DNA from: Lachnospiraceae bacterium
GTDB lineage: Bacteria; Bacillota; Clostridia; Lachnospirales; Lachnospiraceae
Length of the DNA stretch: 64,000 nucleotides
Direction of reading: 5' to 3'
Assembly: GCA_024694625.1 (NCBI GenBank)
Contig: JAILJP010000022.1
Span: 1-64,000, forward strand
Shown here piece by piece: positions 52,778 to 62,199 of this stretch. The position numbers and the translations under genes were made by a program. The notes below the pieces were generated by a model. It saw nothing but the letters and a program-made list of their open reading frames with translations. It searched no databases and was not told the DNA's origin. Every line of letters begins with the position of its first letter. The first letter of the stretch is position 1.

Positions 52778-53698
52778 CTATTTTTCACGATATACCAAGT
52801 ACATCAAAAATTCCTCCAAGAAGGAGGTGTCACCGTCGAAGCCTTTTAATAATTCCACAGCTTCTTCCGTTAAAGTTTTTACCTTTTCTTTGGATGCTTC
52901 CAAACCATGAAGCACCACATAGGTAGGTTTTTCGTTTCGCTCATCGGAACCGATGGGTTTGCCAAGCAAAGCCTCATCTCCCACCACATCCAAGATATCA
53001 TCCTGAATCTGGAAAGCGAATCCAACGTTTTGTGCGATTTTTTGAACGCAAGCCACCTGTTCCCTTGTGGCATTGGCCAAAGTAGCCCCTACCATCATAG
53101 CGGACTCAATCAACGCACCGGTTTTATTTTCAATAATATAGCTAAGCTTTTCCTCATCTAAGGATAAGCCTTTTTTCTCAGCTTCTACATCGGCAGTCTG
53201 TCCTCCCACCATACCGTGGATACCGGCTTTGGAGGCAAACAACTGCAGTGCCTTTGGAATGGAAGAAGACAGCATCTTTACATCCTTTGTTTTTTCGAAG
53301 GACAAAAGTGCCGTCTCATAGGCATAGTTTAACAGGGCATCACCGGCCAAAACTCCCATAGCCTCGCCGTATGCCGCATGGGTGGTAGGTTTTCCTCTCC
53401 GAAGCATATCATTATCCATAGCAGGCAAATCATCATGAACCAAGGAATAGGTATGAATCATTTCCATTGCTGCCATAAAGGGCTCTACCACATCTTCTTT
53501 GCCACCAAACAAATGGTAGGTCTCTTCCATTAACATGGGACGAACTCTTTTACCACCAGCATGAATACTATAATTCATAGCTTCCAATACTGTTTGGGCA
53601 TACCCTTCTTCTTTGGGTAAGTAAGTCTCAATTATGCCATTGATATGTTTGGTTCTATCTGAAATTTCCTGTTTTAAATCTCTGTTATTCACTTTCAA
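52778..53698 (-). CDS. ispA: Polyprenyl (farnesyl) diphosphate synthase
   Basis: HDDLPAMDND and QDDILD Asp-rich motifs. Confidence 0.95.
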   Translation of the reverse strand: MKVNNRDLKQEISDRTKHINGIIETYLPKEEGYAQTVLEAMNYSIHAGGKRVRPMLMEETYHLFGGKEDVVEPFMAAMEMIHTYSLVHDDLPAMDNDMLRRGKPTTHAAYGEAMGVLAGDALLNYAYETALLSFEKTKDVKMLSSSIPKALQLFASKAGIHGMVGGQTADVEAEKKGLSLDEEKLSYIIENKTGALIESAMMVGATLANATREQVACVQKIAQNVGFAFQIQDDILDVVGDEALLGKPIGSDERNEKPTYVVLHGLEASKEKVKTLTEEAVELLKGFDGDTSFLEEFLMYLVYREK

Positions 53699-53903
53699 AA
53701 TCCTCTAATGCTTTGTCTTCTTTCAAAACCTGAACCTTTTTTTCCACCACTTCCAACTGTTCGTTGGCTTCTTTTAAAATCTTCATACCTTCTTCGTAAA
53801 CCAAAAAGCTGTCTTCCAAAGAGATGTCCTCTCCATCCATCTTTTCCAAAAGCTCATCCAGTTTTTGAAGGTTTTCTTCGATTGTTTTTTTCTTATCAGC
53901 CAT
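53685..53903 (-). CDS. xseB: Exodeoxyribonuclease VII small subunit
   Basis: XseB-like 72 aa; directly downstream of xseA. Confidence 0.92.
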   Translation of the reverse strand: MADKKKTIEENLQKLDELLEKMDGEDISLEDSFLVYEEGMKILKEANEQLEVVEKKVQVLKEDKALEDFESE

Positions 53904-53907
53904 ATAC

Positions 53908-55110
53908 TTACTCCCTTACATCTGTTACTGTCGCCTGAAGTCTGCCTTTTTGCAGGTATAATAAAAGTTCGTCTCCTACCTCTACATCACCGGCATTTGT
54001 AAGTTTTTTTCTATCCTTTGTGGTGACATAGGAATAGCCCTGGGATAACCGTTTTACAGGAGAACGCTCCTCCAAAGTTGCTGCAGACACCATGATTTTT
54101 TGTCGTGTGTCCGAAAGTTTTCCTTCCATGGACGCGTTCATTTGTCCGTAGAAATAGGAAAGTTTTGCACGAAGGGCTTTTATTTTTTCCGTTGGGCTGT
54201 AGGACTGATAACGCTGAGCCAGATGCCCCAGTCGCATTTCATAGTAATTCAGTTTGTAGTCCATTTTCTTTTGGAAGTCTCCTTCCATACGACTCAAATC
54301 GTCGCAAAGGTCTTCCAGTGAAAAACAAGCCCGCTTTGCTCCTTCTGTAGGAGTTGCCACACGCAAGTCCGCAACAAAATCCGCGATGGTGGTATCCGTC
54401 TCATGTCCCACTGCGGAAATAATGGGTGTCTTTGCATTGAAGATAGCCATCGCCACCTCTTCTTCATTAAAGGCCCACAAATCTTCAATGGAACCGCCGC
54501 CTCGTCCCACAATCATCACGTCCAAAGAAAGCTCATCCAACGCCCGGATGCCCTTGGCAATGCTTTCTGCCGCCCCTTCTCCCTGTACCAATGCAGGATA
54601 GAGAATAATCTCCACCGAAGGGTTTTGCAGTTTTGCATTTCTGATAATATCCTGAATAGCTGCACCGGTAGGCGCGGTAACCACTCCGATTCTCTTTGCA
54701 AATCGGGGAATGGGCTGCTTGTACATCTCGTCAAACATACCACGTTCTTCCAACTCAGCTTTTAGTTCCATATACTTTTGATAAAGGTCACCTACACCAG
54801 CCTTTTCAATGCGGTTGGCAATTATACTATAGCTTCCTCTGGGCTCATAAATATCAAAAGCACCGTGAACCACCACCTTGTCCCCTTCTTTCATTTGAAA
54901 GGTCAGGCCGCTTCGCTTGGAAGACCACATAGCACCGTTTAAGGATGCCCCTTTATCTTTTAGGGTAAAATAAATATGCCCTGTTTTGTGATAGGTCACA
55001 TTGGACAATTCCCCCTCCACAGAAACGTTGGAAAGGAAACAATCCCCATGCACCATATTTTTAAAATACTTTGTCACTTCCGATACGGAATAGACATCAT
55101 TATTCTTCAT
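53908..55110 (-). CDS. xseA: Exodeoxyribonuclease VII large subunit
   Basis: OB-fold N-terminus, GVVTAPTGAAIQDI, GRGGGSIEDLWAFNEE, GHETDTTIAD. Confidence 0.96.
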   Translation of the reverse strand: MKNNDVYSVSEVTKYFKNMVHGDCFLSNVSVEGELSNVTYHKTGHIYFTLKDKGASLNGAMWSSKRSGLTFQMKEGDKVVVHGAFDIYEPRGSYSIIANRIEKAGVGDLYQKYMELKAELEERGMFDEMYKQPIPRFAKRIGVVTAPTGAAIQDIIRNAKLQNPSVEIILYPALVQGEGAAESIAKGIRALDELSLDVMIVGRGGGSIEDLWAFNEEEVAMAIFNAKTPIISAVGHETDTTIADFVADLRVATPTEGAKRACFSLEDLCDDLSRMEGDFQKKMDYKLNYYEMRLGHLAQRYQSYSPTEKIKALRAKLSYFYGQMNASMEGKLSDTRQKIMVSAATLEERSPVKRLSQGYSYVTTKDRKKLTNAGDVEVGDELLLYLQKGRLQATVTDVRE

Positions 55111-55573
55111 TTGCCACTACCTTAGACAATGCTCCGTTAATAAATTTGCCGGATTTATCCGAACCGTATTTTTTTGCAAGTTCTACCGCTTCGTTAATCG
55201 CTACCTTGTTTGGAATGTCTTCATCAAACATAATCTCATAAACAGCAAGGCGAAGGATGGTCAAATCCACCTTTGGCATACGTGTGGTTTTCCACTTATC
55301 GATTTTTTTGTTCAAAGTCCCATCAATTTCTTCCAAATGAGCCAATACCTCATTGTACTTATTTTCGATATAAGACTTGTCTGCCTGGATTTCCTTTGCC
55401 TCTTCTTTGGCAAGTTCATAATCCTCTTCGGAAAGCATTTCCACTTCTTCTGCTTCCTCTTCAGCTTCTTCTTCCATGAAGAAGGCCAACTGTTCTTCTC
55501 TTTCGTCCTCTTCGTGGAACTCCACGGTAAATAATAGTTTAAAGATTTCTTCTCTAATTTCTCTTCTTGTCAT
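55100..55573 (-). CDS. nusB: Transcription antitermination factor NusB with acidic insertion
   Basis: MTRREIREEIFKLLFTVEF, LRLAVYEIMFDEDIPNKVAINEAVELAKKYG. Start set to MTRR. Confidence 0.9.
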   Translation of the reverse strand: MTRREIREEIFKLLFTVEFHEEDEREEQLAFFMEEEAEEEAEEVEMLSEEDYELAKEEAKEIQADKSYIENKYNEVLAHLEEIDGTLNKKIDKWKTTRMPKVDLTILRLAVYEIMFDEDIPNKVAINEAVELAKKYGSDKSGKFINGALSKVVANEE

Positions 55574-55597
55574 AGCATTCACTTTCTTTTTGCATAA

Positions 55598-55629
55598 ATA
55601 AAAAAGGTGCCGTGATGTAAACGACACCT
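55598..55629 (-). terminator. Rho-independent terminator/attenuator between gls24 and nusB
   Basis: Minus strand AGGTGTCG-loop-CGGCACCT (one G-U pair) followed by a T-run; ends ~25 nt before the nusB start. Confidence 0.8.
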
Positions 55630-55663
55630 AATGTTTCCAACACGTTTATAAATTTTCAAAGAT

Positions 55664-56026
55664 CTATTTGTTTGTACCTGAAACGGTAGCAATGTGAATA
55701 TCAACTTCACGAACCGGAATACCGGTCATATTTTCAACTCCGGTCTTTACCTTGTCCTGAACGGATTTGCAAACTTCCGGAATTACGTAATTATATTCGA
55801 TATTTACAGCAAGGCGAATGTTTACAGACTCATCGTCGTTGTTCACAATCTTTACTGCCTTTGCAATTTTGTTCTTTCCTGCCTTGGGAAGCACTTCATT
55901 GGTGAGATTTCCGGCAAGGGAAGAAACACCCTTTACTTCTGTAGCAGCAAGTCCGGCAATAATTCCCATAACCTCATCTGTAACGGCAATGCCTTCCTTG
56001 ATGCTGTATAATTTCTTGTCAGCCAT
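55664..56026 (-). CDS. Asp23/Gls24 family envelope stress protein
   Basis: Asp23 pattern (AGLAATEVKGVSSLAGNL, NIRLAVNIEYNYVIPEVCKSVQDKVKTGVENMTGI). Confidence 0.92.
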   Translation of the reverse strand: MADKKLYSIKEGIAVTDEVMGIIAGLAATEVKGVSSLAGNLTNEVLPKAGKNKIAKAVKIVNNDDESVNIRLAVNIEYNYVIPEVCKSVQDKVKTGVENMTGIPVREVDIHIATVSGTNK

Positions 56027-56081
56027 ACTATAAGCCTCCTAATTTCCTAACAATCTGCCATTTATTATAACAGATAGAAAT

Positions 56082-57260
56082 CTATTTTTCCACCTCATCC
56101 TCACTCCATTTATCATAGTTTTCCAAAAAGGAATGCTTGATTCCGTTTTCCTTGTAAGCAATGATGGTTTTTAGGTTTACATTTTCCACAGATTTGAAAA
56201 TATTTCCCTCCACAAAGGGATTTACCTTCTTCAATTCTGAAATCAAATGCTTGATTTCCATTCGCTTTGAGACACTTCTTCCGTCAGGATCACAAGAGGA
56301 ACAGGTGTCGGTAAAATGACAGGCACACTGGATGAAATGCAAATAATTGGCATCCCTCCACCGCTTAATATCATCCTCACGAATTAAATACAAGGGACGA
56401 ATCAACTCCATACCTTCAAAGTTTGTGCTGTGAAGTTTTGGCATCATGGTCTGAACCTGGGCGCCATAAAGCATGCCCATTAAAATTGTTTCAATCACAT
56501 CATCATAATGATGGCCTAAGGCAATTTTGTTGCAGCCCAATTCCTTTGCTTTTGCATATAAATATCCCCTTCTCATTCGGGCACAAATATAGCAAGGGTT
56601 CTTTTCAATGGTATCCACGGCATCAAAAATTTTGGATTCAAATACGGTAATAGGAATCTCCATTAACTTTGCATTTTCCTCGATTACCTTTCGGTTGGCC
56701 TTGGAATATCCGGGATCCATCACCAAAAATTCCAAGTCAAAATCAAACTTTCTGTGGCGCTTCAACTCCTGGAAAAGTTTTGCCATAAGCATAGAATCTT
56801 TTCCTCCGGAAATACATACCGCCACTTTATCCCCAGGTTGCAACATCTCGTACTGATTGATTGCTTTTGCAAAAGGGGTGAATAGCTTCTTGTGATAGGT
56901 CTTTCGAATGCTCTTTTCAATATCCTCATTGGTAATAGAACAACGCTCCATATCCTTTAAAACCCAGTCCACATAACCGCCTTTGTAGCTTTTAGCATTG
57001 ATGCCCTTTTCCCTAAGTCGAATGGCACAGTCATAAGAGGTCCGTCCAAACTGGCAAAGAATAATCGTCACCTTTTTTTCTTTCATATCATCCAAATGGC
57101 TCATCAACTGTGTCTCGGGAATACATACTGCATCAGGTATGGTGCCGTACTCCACTTCATCCTGAGAACGGATATCGATTAAGATATACATGTCTTTATC
57201 CAATCCGCTAAACTCATCATATGTTATTTCATAAATGTCCTGATTTTCCGAAAATCCCAT
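56082..57260 (-). CDS. Rhodanese domain fused to TtcA-like PP-loop ATPase (tRNA thiolation type)
   Basis: Rhodanese LIDIRSQDEVEYGTIPDA and loop CQFGRTS; PP-loop SGGKDSM; CYICARMRR; C-terminal CQCACH..CSSC-type Cys. Confidence 0.88.
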   Translation of the reverse strand: MGFSENQDIYEITYDEFSGLDKDMYILIDIRSQDEVEYGTIPDAVCIPETQLMSHLDDMKEKKVTIILCQFGRTSYDCAIRLREKGINAKSYKGGYVDWVLKDMERCSITNEDIEKSIRKTYHKKLFTPFAKAINQYEMLQPGDKVAVCISGGKDSMLMAKLFQELKRHRKFDFDLEFLVMDPGYSKANRKVIEENAKLMEIPITVFESKIFDAVDTIEKNPCYICARMRRGYLYAKAKELGCNKIALGHHYDDVIETILMGMLYGAQVQTMMPKLHSTNFEGMELIRPLYLIREDDIKRWRDANYLHFIQCACHFTDTCSSCDPDGRSVSKRMEIKHLISELKKVNPFVEGNIFKSVENVNLKTIIAYKENGIKHSFLENYDKWSEDEVEK

Positions 57261-58612
57261 TATATCGTCTCTCTTTGTTTTATGATTTTTTCACATTGTT
57301 TCACTGCATAAATGCAAATAGCCGAACTGTAAATACTTGCTACAATCCAAGCGCTTGGATCTGCCGCGCAAATGCCCCAGAATCCAAAGGCCGGCACTGC
57401 AAACAAGCTTAAAAGCGCCCGGGCAAACAGCTCCAATATGCCACAGATAATCGCCAAATTGGAATAACCTAATCCCTGGGTACTCATTCTCGTGGTATTT
57501 AATACCCCAAGAAGCCAGAAAAAGAATCCGTAAGAAGCAATGTAGTGTCCTGCTGCAAAAATAATATCCGTTTCTTCTTTTGCGATAAAAAGTAACGTAA
57601 AGGTCTTTCCAAAGAAAATCAAAACGATTCCCATGACTGCTCCATAGAAGGCTCCCATTAACACGCCGTCCTTGATTCCCTTTTTGATACGGTCTACTTT
57701 TCCTGCACCGAAGTTTTGTCCTGCAAAGGTGGAAACTGCAGTGGCTATAGCATCAAAAGGACACATGGCAAACTGTTTGATTCGCATTCCGGCGGTAAAG
57801 GCAGAAACATACACCGTACCCAATCCATTGTTGGAAGACTGAATCATCATGCTTCCGATGGCGGTAATGGAAAACTGAAGTCCCATAGGCAGACCCATGT
57901 ACAAAAGCTGTCCGATACGACGTCTGCTTAAATGACGGTTCTTTTTTGCCAAATGGAGCACCTCCACCTTTCGGATAATATAAATGAGACAAAGGAGTCC
58001 ACTTAACCCCTGAGAAGTAACGGTGGCCAAACCTGCACCGGTCACGCCCCATTTCAAAACAATAATGCAAAACAAATCCAAAAATACATTTAAACATGCG
58101 GAAAACACCAGAAAATAAAAGGGTGTTTTTGAGTCTCCAATTGCCCTTAGAATTCCCGCCAAATAGTTATAAAGCAAGGTGGCCGGAATGCCTAAAAAGA
58201 TAATCAAAAGATAATGATATGCATCCTGATAAATGGCGTCTGGAGTAGACATGATATGTAGAATACTAGGACATAAAATGGCCGTCAGTACTGTCACGGT
58301 CAAACCAATTCCTGTAGTGAGCAATGCTCCGTTATAGACAAAATTTTTCAAAGAGTCATAGCTTTTGGCACCAAAACGCTGGGCTACGGGAACACCGAAG
58401 CCGGAACAGATTCCGATACAAAAACCCAAAACCAAAAACTGTACGCTAGAAGATGCGCCAACCGCAGCCAAGGCATTACTTCCCAATACCTTGCCTACAA
58501 TTGCCGCATCTATAATGTTGTACAGTTGTTGAAATAGATTTCCCAGCAACAAGGGCAGAGAAAAATTCAATATTAATTTTACGGGACTTCCCGTGGTCAT
58601 ACTCTTTGCCAT
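57260..58612 (-). CDS. MATE-family efflux transporter
   Basis: 450 aa, about 12 TM, MATE N-terminus (GSPVKLILNFSLPLLLGNLFQQLYNIIDAAIVGK). Confidence 0.93.
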   Translation of the reverse strand: MAKSMTTGSPVKLILNFSLPLLLGNLFQQLYNIIDAAIVGKVLGSNALAAVGASSSVQFLVLGFCIGICSGFGVPVAQRFGAKSYDSLKNFVYNGALLTTGIGLTVTVLTAILCPSILHIMSTPDAIYQDAYHYLLIIFLGIPATLLYNYLAGILRAIGDSKTPFYFLVFSACLNVFLDLFCIIVLKWGVTGAGLATVTSQGLSGLLCLIYIIRKVEVLHLAKKNRHLSRRRIGQLLYMGLPMGLQFSITAIGSMMIQSSNNGLGTVYVSAFTAGMRIKQFAMCPFDAIATAVSTFAGQNFGAGKVDRIKKGIKDGVLMGAFYGAVMGIVLIFFGKTFTLLFIAKEETDIIFAAGHYIASYGFFFWLLGVLNTTRMSTQGLGYSNLAIICGILELFARALLSLFAVPAFGFWGICAADPSAWIVASIYSSAICIYAVKQCEKIIKQRETI

Positions 58613-58669
58613 TGATATTCTCCTTAATCAAGGCGTATCGTATAACTTTTTTTCACGAACTGCAAGTAC

Positions 58670-60523
58670 TTATAATAAATTTTCTTCTAAATCTTCTTCT
58701 ACAGATTCCTCTGTAACCTCTTCTTCCATTTCCCCAACAGCTTCTTCCACTGCTTCCTGAACAGATTCTGTTACCAAATCTTCTGCGTTTAACTTAAACT
58801 GATGAACGATTTCCACAAGTCCATCTGCCGCAACGTTTACATCTTCAGAATTACGGTTTACAGTATCAATTACCTCACGAACCGTAGCCGTTGTGGCTGC
58901 AATTTCCTCAGAAGAAGCCGCATTTTGCTCTGCGGAAGCAGAAAGGTTGGTAACCAAGTTTTGAATTTCATCAAATCCATGGTTCAACTGGTTGTTAATA
59001 TCATTTATGGTTTTAATCTGTTCGTTTACCGTATCGATGGAAGTTACAATCTCCTGGAACTTCTCCTTTGTGGTGGATACACTTTCACTTTGCGCCTGAA
59101 CACAATTCTTTACCACTTCGCTTTGCTCATTGGTAAGGTCTGTAGCACGATGCAACTGTTCCAACATCTCGTTAATGGTAGTAGCGGAATTTGCAGACTG
59201 CTCTGCCAAAGAACGAATCTCATCGGCAACAACAGCAAATCCTTTTCCTGCCTCACCGGCACGAGCCGCTTCAATGGAAGCATTTAAAGACAACAGATTT
59301 GTCTGACTGGCAATATCGGAAATCAAGCTGGAAGCCTGACCAATTTCTTCGGAAGACTTTGAAATACCATCCATAAGTTCAAAAATCTTTTGGAAGGCGT
59401 CCATAGCATTGTTGGTAGCCTCTGTTAACTCTTCTACTACCTGCATACCTTCTCCCGTAACGGCATCAATATCTCTGGAAGCCTTGGAAAGACTGGTATT
59501 TGCATCCACAGACTGTTCCATAACAGAACCCATGGTATTCATATTGTTGGAAATATCGGTAATGTCTGTAGCCTGCTGAGTTGCGGTAGCCGCCATTTCA
59601 TCAATGGCTACACTGATGGAGTTCATCTGGGAATCCGCATCTTTGGCACGGCTTCGGATTTCTGCTGCTGACTCTGCAACCTGGTTGGATGAACCGTTAA
59701 TATCGGAAATAATCTCATACAAGCTATCATGCAATGCTCCTGCAGACTGGGAAAGTTTTCCCAACTCATCCTTGGAATTCACCACGCGAATCTCCTTGGA
59801 CAAATCTCTCTTTGACAAGAAGTCCACGCTATCCGTAACAATCTGTGTGGTTTTTCTGATATAACGAGCTACAAACACTGCAAAGATTGCAATGGCAACA
59901 AAGATTACCATAATAATCATGCTAACCATTACCACGGTTCGAACGATCTGGTCTCTTAAGCTTCCGTCAATGAAGTTTGCATATTCCACCAAGCTGTCTT
60001 CCATAACGGAAAGATAATCTCTGGCTGCCTGGAACTCTGCAAACTGGGATGAATAGTTTCCCGCATTGGTAACAGGATAATATGCTGTCTGCCACTTGGT
60101 AAGAGACAGCTGGAACTGATCTAAAAGTTCTTTATTGTTTTTGTTTTGTCCTTCTAAAATCAGTTGAGTATATAAATAATCATCTGAGTTTTCAAACAAG
60201 GTTCGAATCTCTTCGATTTGATCTTCTACCTGCTGATAGTTTTCTTCATAGGTATCCAAATACCCCTGTAATACTTCCTTGCTGGATACGTCCTTTTGAA
60301 AATAGTATCTGGTTTCTGCCAACTGAGCCTGATACATATCTCGGTCAGCACTTAAAAGTGCCATATTCAGCGCATTGATTTGTTCGTAATAATTTGAACG
60401 TGCCGTTTCAAACACCTGCATCTGGCGGTAAGACAGAAAGGAAACCGTCCCCATTAATACAATTGCCAAAGGCAACACCATTAGTAACAATTTGGTCCCG
60501 ATTTTTAAATCCCTAATCTTCAT
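58670..60523 (-). CDS. Methyl-accepting chemotaxis protein with 4-helix-bundle-type sensor
   Basis: TM-helical ectodomain-TM, [43 protein letters not shown]. Confidence 0.94.
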   Translation of the reverse strand: MKIRDLKIGTKLLLMVLPLAIVLMGTVSFLSYRQMQVFETARSNYYEQINALNMALLSADRDMYQAQLAETRYYFQKDVSSKEVLQGYLDTYEENYQQVEDQIEEIRTLFENSDDYLYTQLILEGQNKNNKELLDQFQLSLTKWQTAYYPVTNAGNYSSQFAEFQAARDYLSVMEDSLVEYANFIDGSLRDQIVRTVVMVSMIIMVIFVAIAIFAVFVARYIRKTTQIVTDSVDFLSKRDLSKEIRVVNSKDELGKLSQSAGALHDSLYEIISDINGSSNQVAESAAEIRSRAKDADSQMNSISVAIDEMAATATQQATDITDISNNMNTMGSVMEQSVDANTSLSKASRDIDAVTGEGMQVVEELTEATNNAMDAFQKIFELMDGISKSSEEIGQASSLISDIASQTNLLSLNASIEAARAGEAGKGFAVVADEIRSLAEQSANSATTINEMLEQLHRATDLTNEQSEVVKNCVQAQSESVSTTKEKFQEIVTSIDTVNEQIKTINDINNQLNHGFDEIQNLVTNLSASAEQNAASSEEIAATTATVREVIDTVNRNSEDVNVAADGLVEIVHQFKLNAEDLVTESVQEAVEEAVGEMEEEVTEESVEEDLEENLL

Positions 60524-60630
60524 GAAATAACCTCCTCAAGCTTTTCAAAGCAATGCTATTCTACCACACAAAATTAGACTTTCCTACGATAGATTGTCAA
60601 AAATTTAGCAGTTTTTCTGTCACTTTGCAC

Positions 60631-60696
60631 AAAAAAAACACAAGGGACGGTTCTTCTGTCTTCATTAAATCGAAGACAGAAGAACCGTCCCTTGTG
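60631..60696 (-). terminator. Terminator of rlmD formed by an inverted pair of the GGGACGGTTCTT repeat
   Basis: Perfect 25-bp inverted repeat 60639-60663/60672-60696, 8-nt loop, followed on the minus strand by T8. Confidence 0.88.
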
Positions 60697-60701
60697 AAAA
60701 T

Positions 60702-62183
60702 TTATTTCGTCAGCAGACAAACCACTTCACAGTTTGCTGTGGAAGGGAACATGTCCACTCCACAGATTTTTTTCACCTCATAACCTGCTTCAAAAAACTG
60801 CGGTAAATCTCTTGCCAAAGAAGTAGGCTTGCAGGAAATATAAATCAAAGAATCCACACCATAGTTTAAAATCTTTTTTAACGCTTTTGGATTCACACCG
60901 TCTCTGGGAGGGTCCAAAATAATAAAGTCCGGTTTTTCCTCAATATCGTCTAAGACCTTTAACACGTCTCCGGCAATAAACTCACAATTGGAAAGACCAT
61001 TTTCTTTTGCATTTTCTTTTGCCGCTTCCACCGCTTCTTCCACGATTTCCACGCCAATTACCTTATCCGCCGCATCTGACATAATCTGTGCAATGGTTCC
61101 CGTTCCTGAATACAAATCATAGACACAGGCTCCGCCGGAAAAACTGCTTCGAATATAGTCTCTGGCCTTTTGATATAACACCTCTGCTCCCAGGGAATTG
61201 GTCTGGAAAAAGGAAAAGGGCGTAATATGGAATTTCAACCCCAACAATTCCTCATCAAAAGAATCTTTTCCATACAAAACTGTGGTACCGTGGTCTTCCA
61301 CCACATCCGCTTCTCTTTCATTTTTGGTATGAAGGATTCCGGAGATCTTTCCATGGTAATTTCCCTTCAAAAGAGCATCCTTCCATCCCTGTAAAAGTTC
61401 CTCCTGAGACAGGGCGGCTTTTTTCATACCAAGAGAAAAGTCAGCATTTTCTCCACTATTTCCCTTGGCATCCACACCAAGCAGTGTAGGCTCTTCGCCG
61501 GAGGTTACCAAATCCACAAGGATTTCACCTGTAGCCTGGGCCTGTCGTACCAAAAGATGACGGAGATATCCGTTGTGACGAAGTCGGTGATAAAAACTAA
61601 TATTGTGCTCCTTAAAGTATTCCAAGGTAATGTGAAGCACTTCGCTCATATCTTTTTCACAGATGCGGCATCCTTCCACATTTACAATGTCATAGAAACT
61701 GCCTCTTTTGTGCATTCCCAAAGAAAGGGGACCATTTTGATAAGCATCTCCAAAGGAAAACTCCATCTTGTTTCGATAGTTTACTTCCCGGGGGCTACCA
61801 ATTACGCCCTCATAAAGAGGTTCAAAAGAATCTCCGATGACCGGTCCAAGCAAGCGGCGAATCTGTTCTTCTTTTAATTCCACCTGCTTTTCATAGCTCA
61901 TTTTCTGATACAGGCAGCCACCACATTCTCCAAAGTAAGGGCAAACATCTTCTTTGTCTTCCAAAATAGAGGGATACAGCACAGAAAGAAGACGACCTTC
62001 TGCTTTGTTCTTTCTGGCTTTTTTTACGGAGCACTCCACCACCTGTCCTAAGATGGCGTTGTTTACCCGAAGTAATTGTGCCTCTTCAATTCCCTCATTG
62101 TTTTCCGGCAACACTTCCACGATTCCCTTGTTTGGAAATCCCATGGATATTACGTGACCTCTTACAATTTGACCTTTTTTCAT
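60702..62183 (-). CDS. rlmD: 23S rRNA (uracil-5-)-methyltransferase RumA/RlmD family
   Basis: TRAM-like N-terminus, CPYFGECGGC Fe-S motif, DLYSGTGTIAQ, DPPRDGVNPKAL, YISCKPTSLARD. Confidence 0.93.
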   Translation of the reverse strand: MKKGQIVRGHVISMGFPNKGIVEVLPENNEGIEEAQLLRVNNAILGQVVECSVKKARKNKAEGRLLSVLYPSILEDKEDVCPYFGECGGCLYQKMSYEKQVELKEEQIRRLLGPVIGDSFEPLYEGVIGSPREVNYRNKMEFSFGDAYQNGPLSLGMHKRGSFYDIVNVEGCRICEKDMSEVLHITLEYFKEHNISFYHRLRHNGYLRHLLVRQAQATGEILVDLVTSGEEPTLLGVDAKGNSGENADFSLGMKKAALSQEELLQGWKDALLKGNYHGKISGILHTKNEREADVVEDHGTTVLYGKDSFDEELLGLKFHITPFSFFQTNSLGAEVLYQKARDYIRSSFSGGACVYDLYSGTGTIAQIMSDAADKVIGVEIVEEAVEAAKENAKENGLSNCEFIAGDVLKVLDDIEEKPDFIILDPPRDGVNPKALKKILNYGVDSLIYISCKPTSLARDLPQFFEAGYEVKKICGVDMFPSTANCEVVCLLTK

Positions 62184-62199
62184 TTCTACTTCCTAACTG

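Noticed and set aside
50913-53698. Expected location for an OLE RNA (xseAB-ispA-[OLE]-dxs-tlyA-argR-recN gene order)
   Set aside because: ispA and dxs are only 8 bp apart, so there is no room for OLE RNA or its partner gene; the operon is otherwise ordinary.
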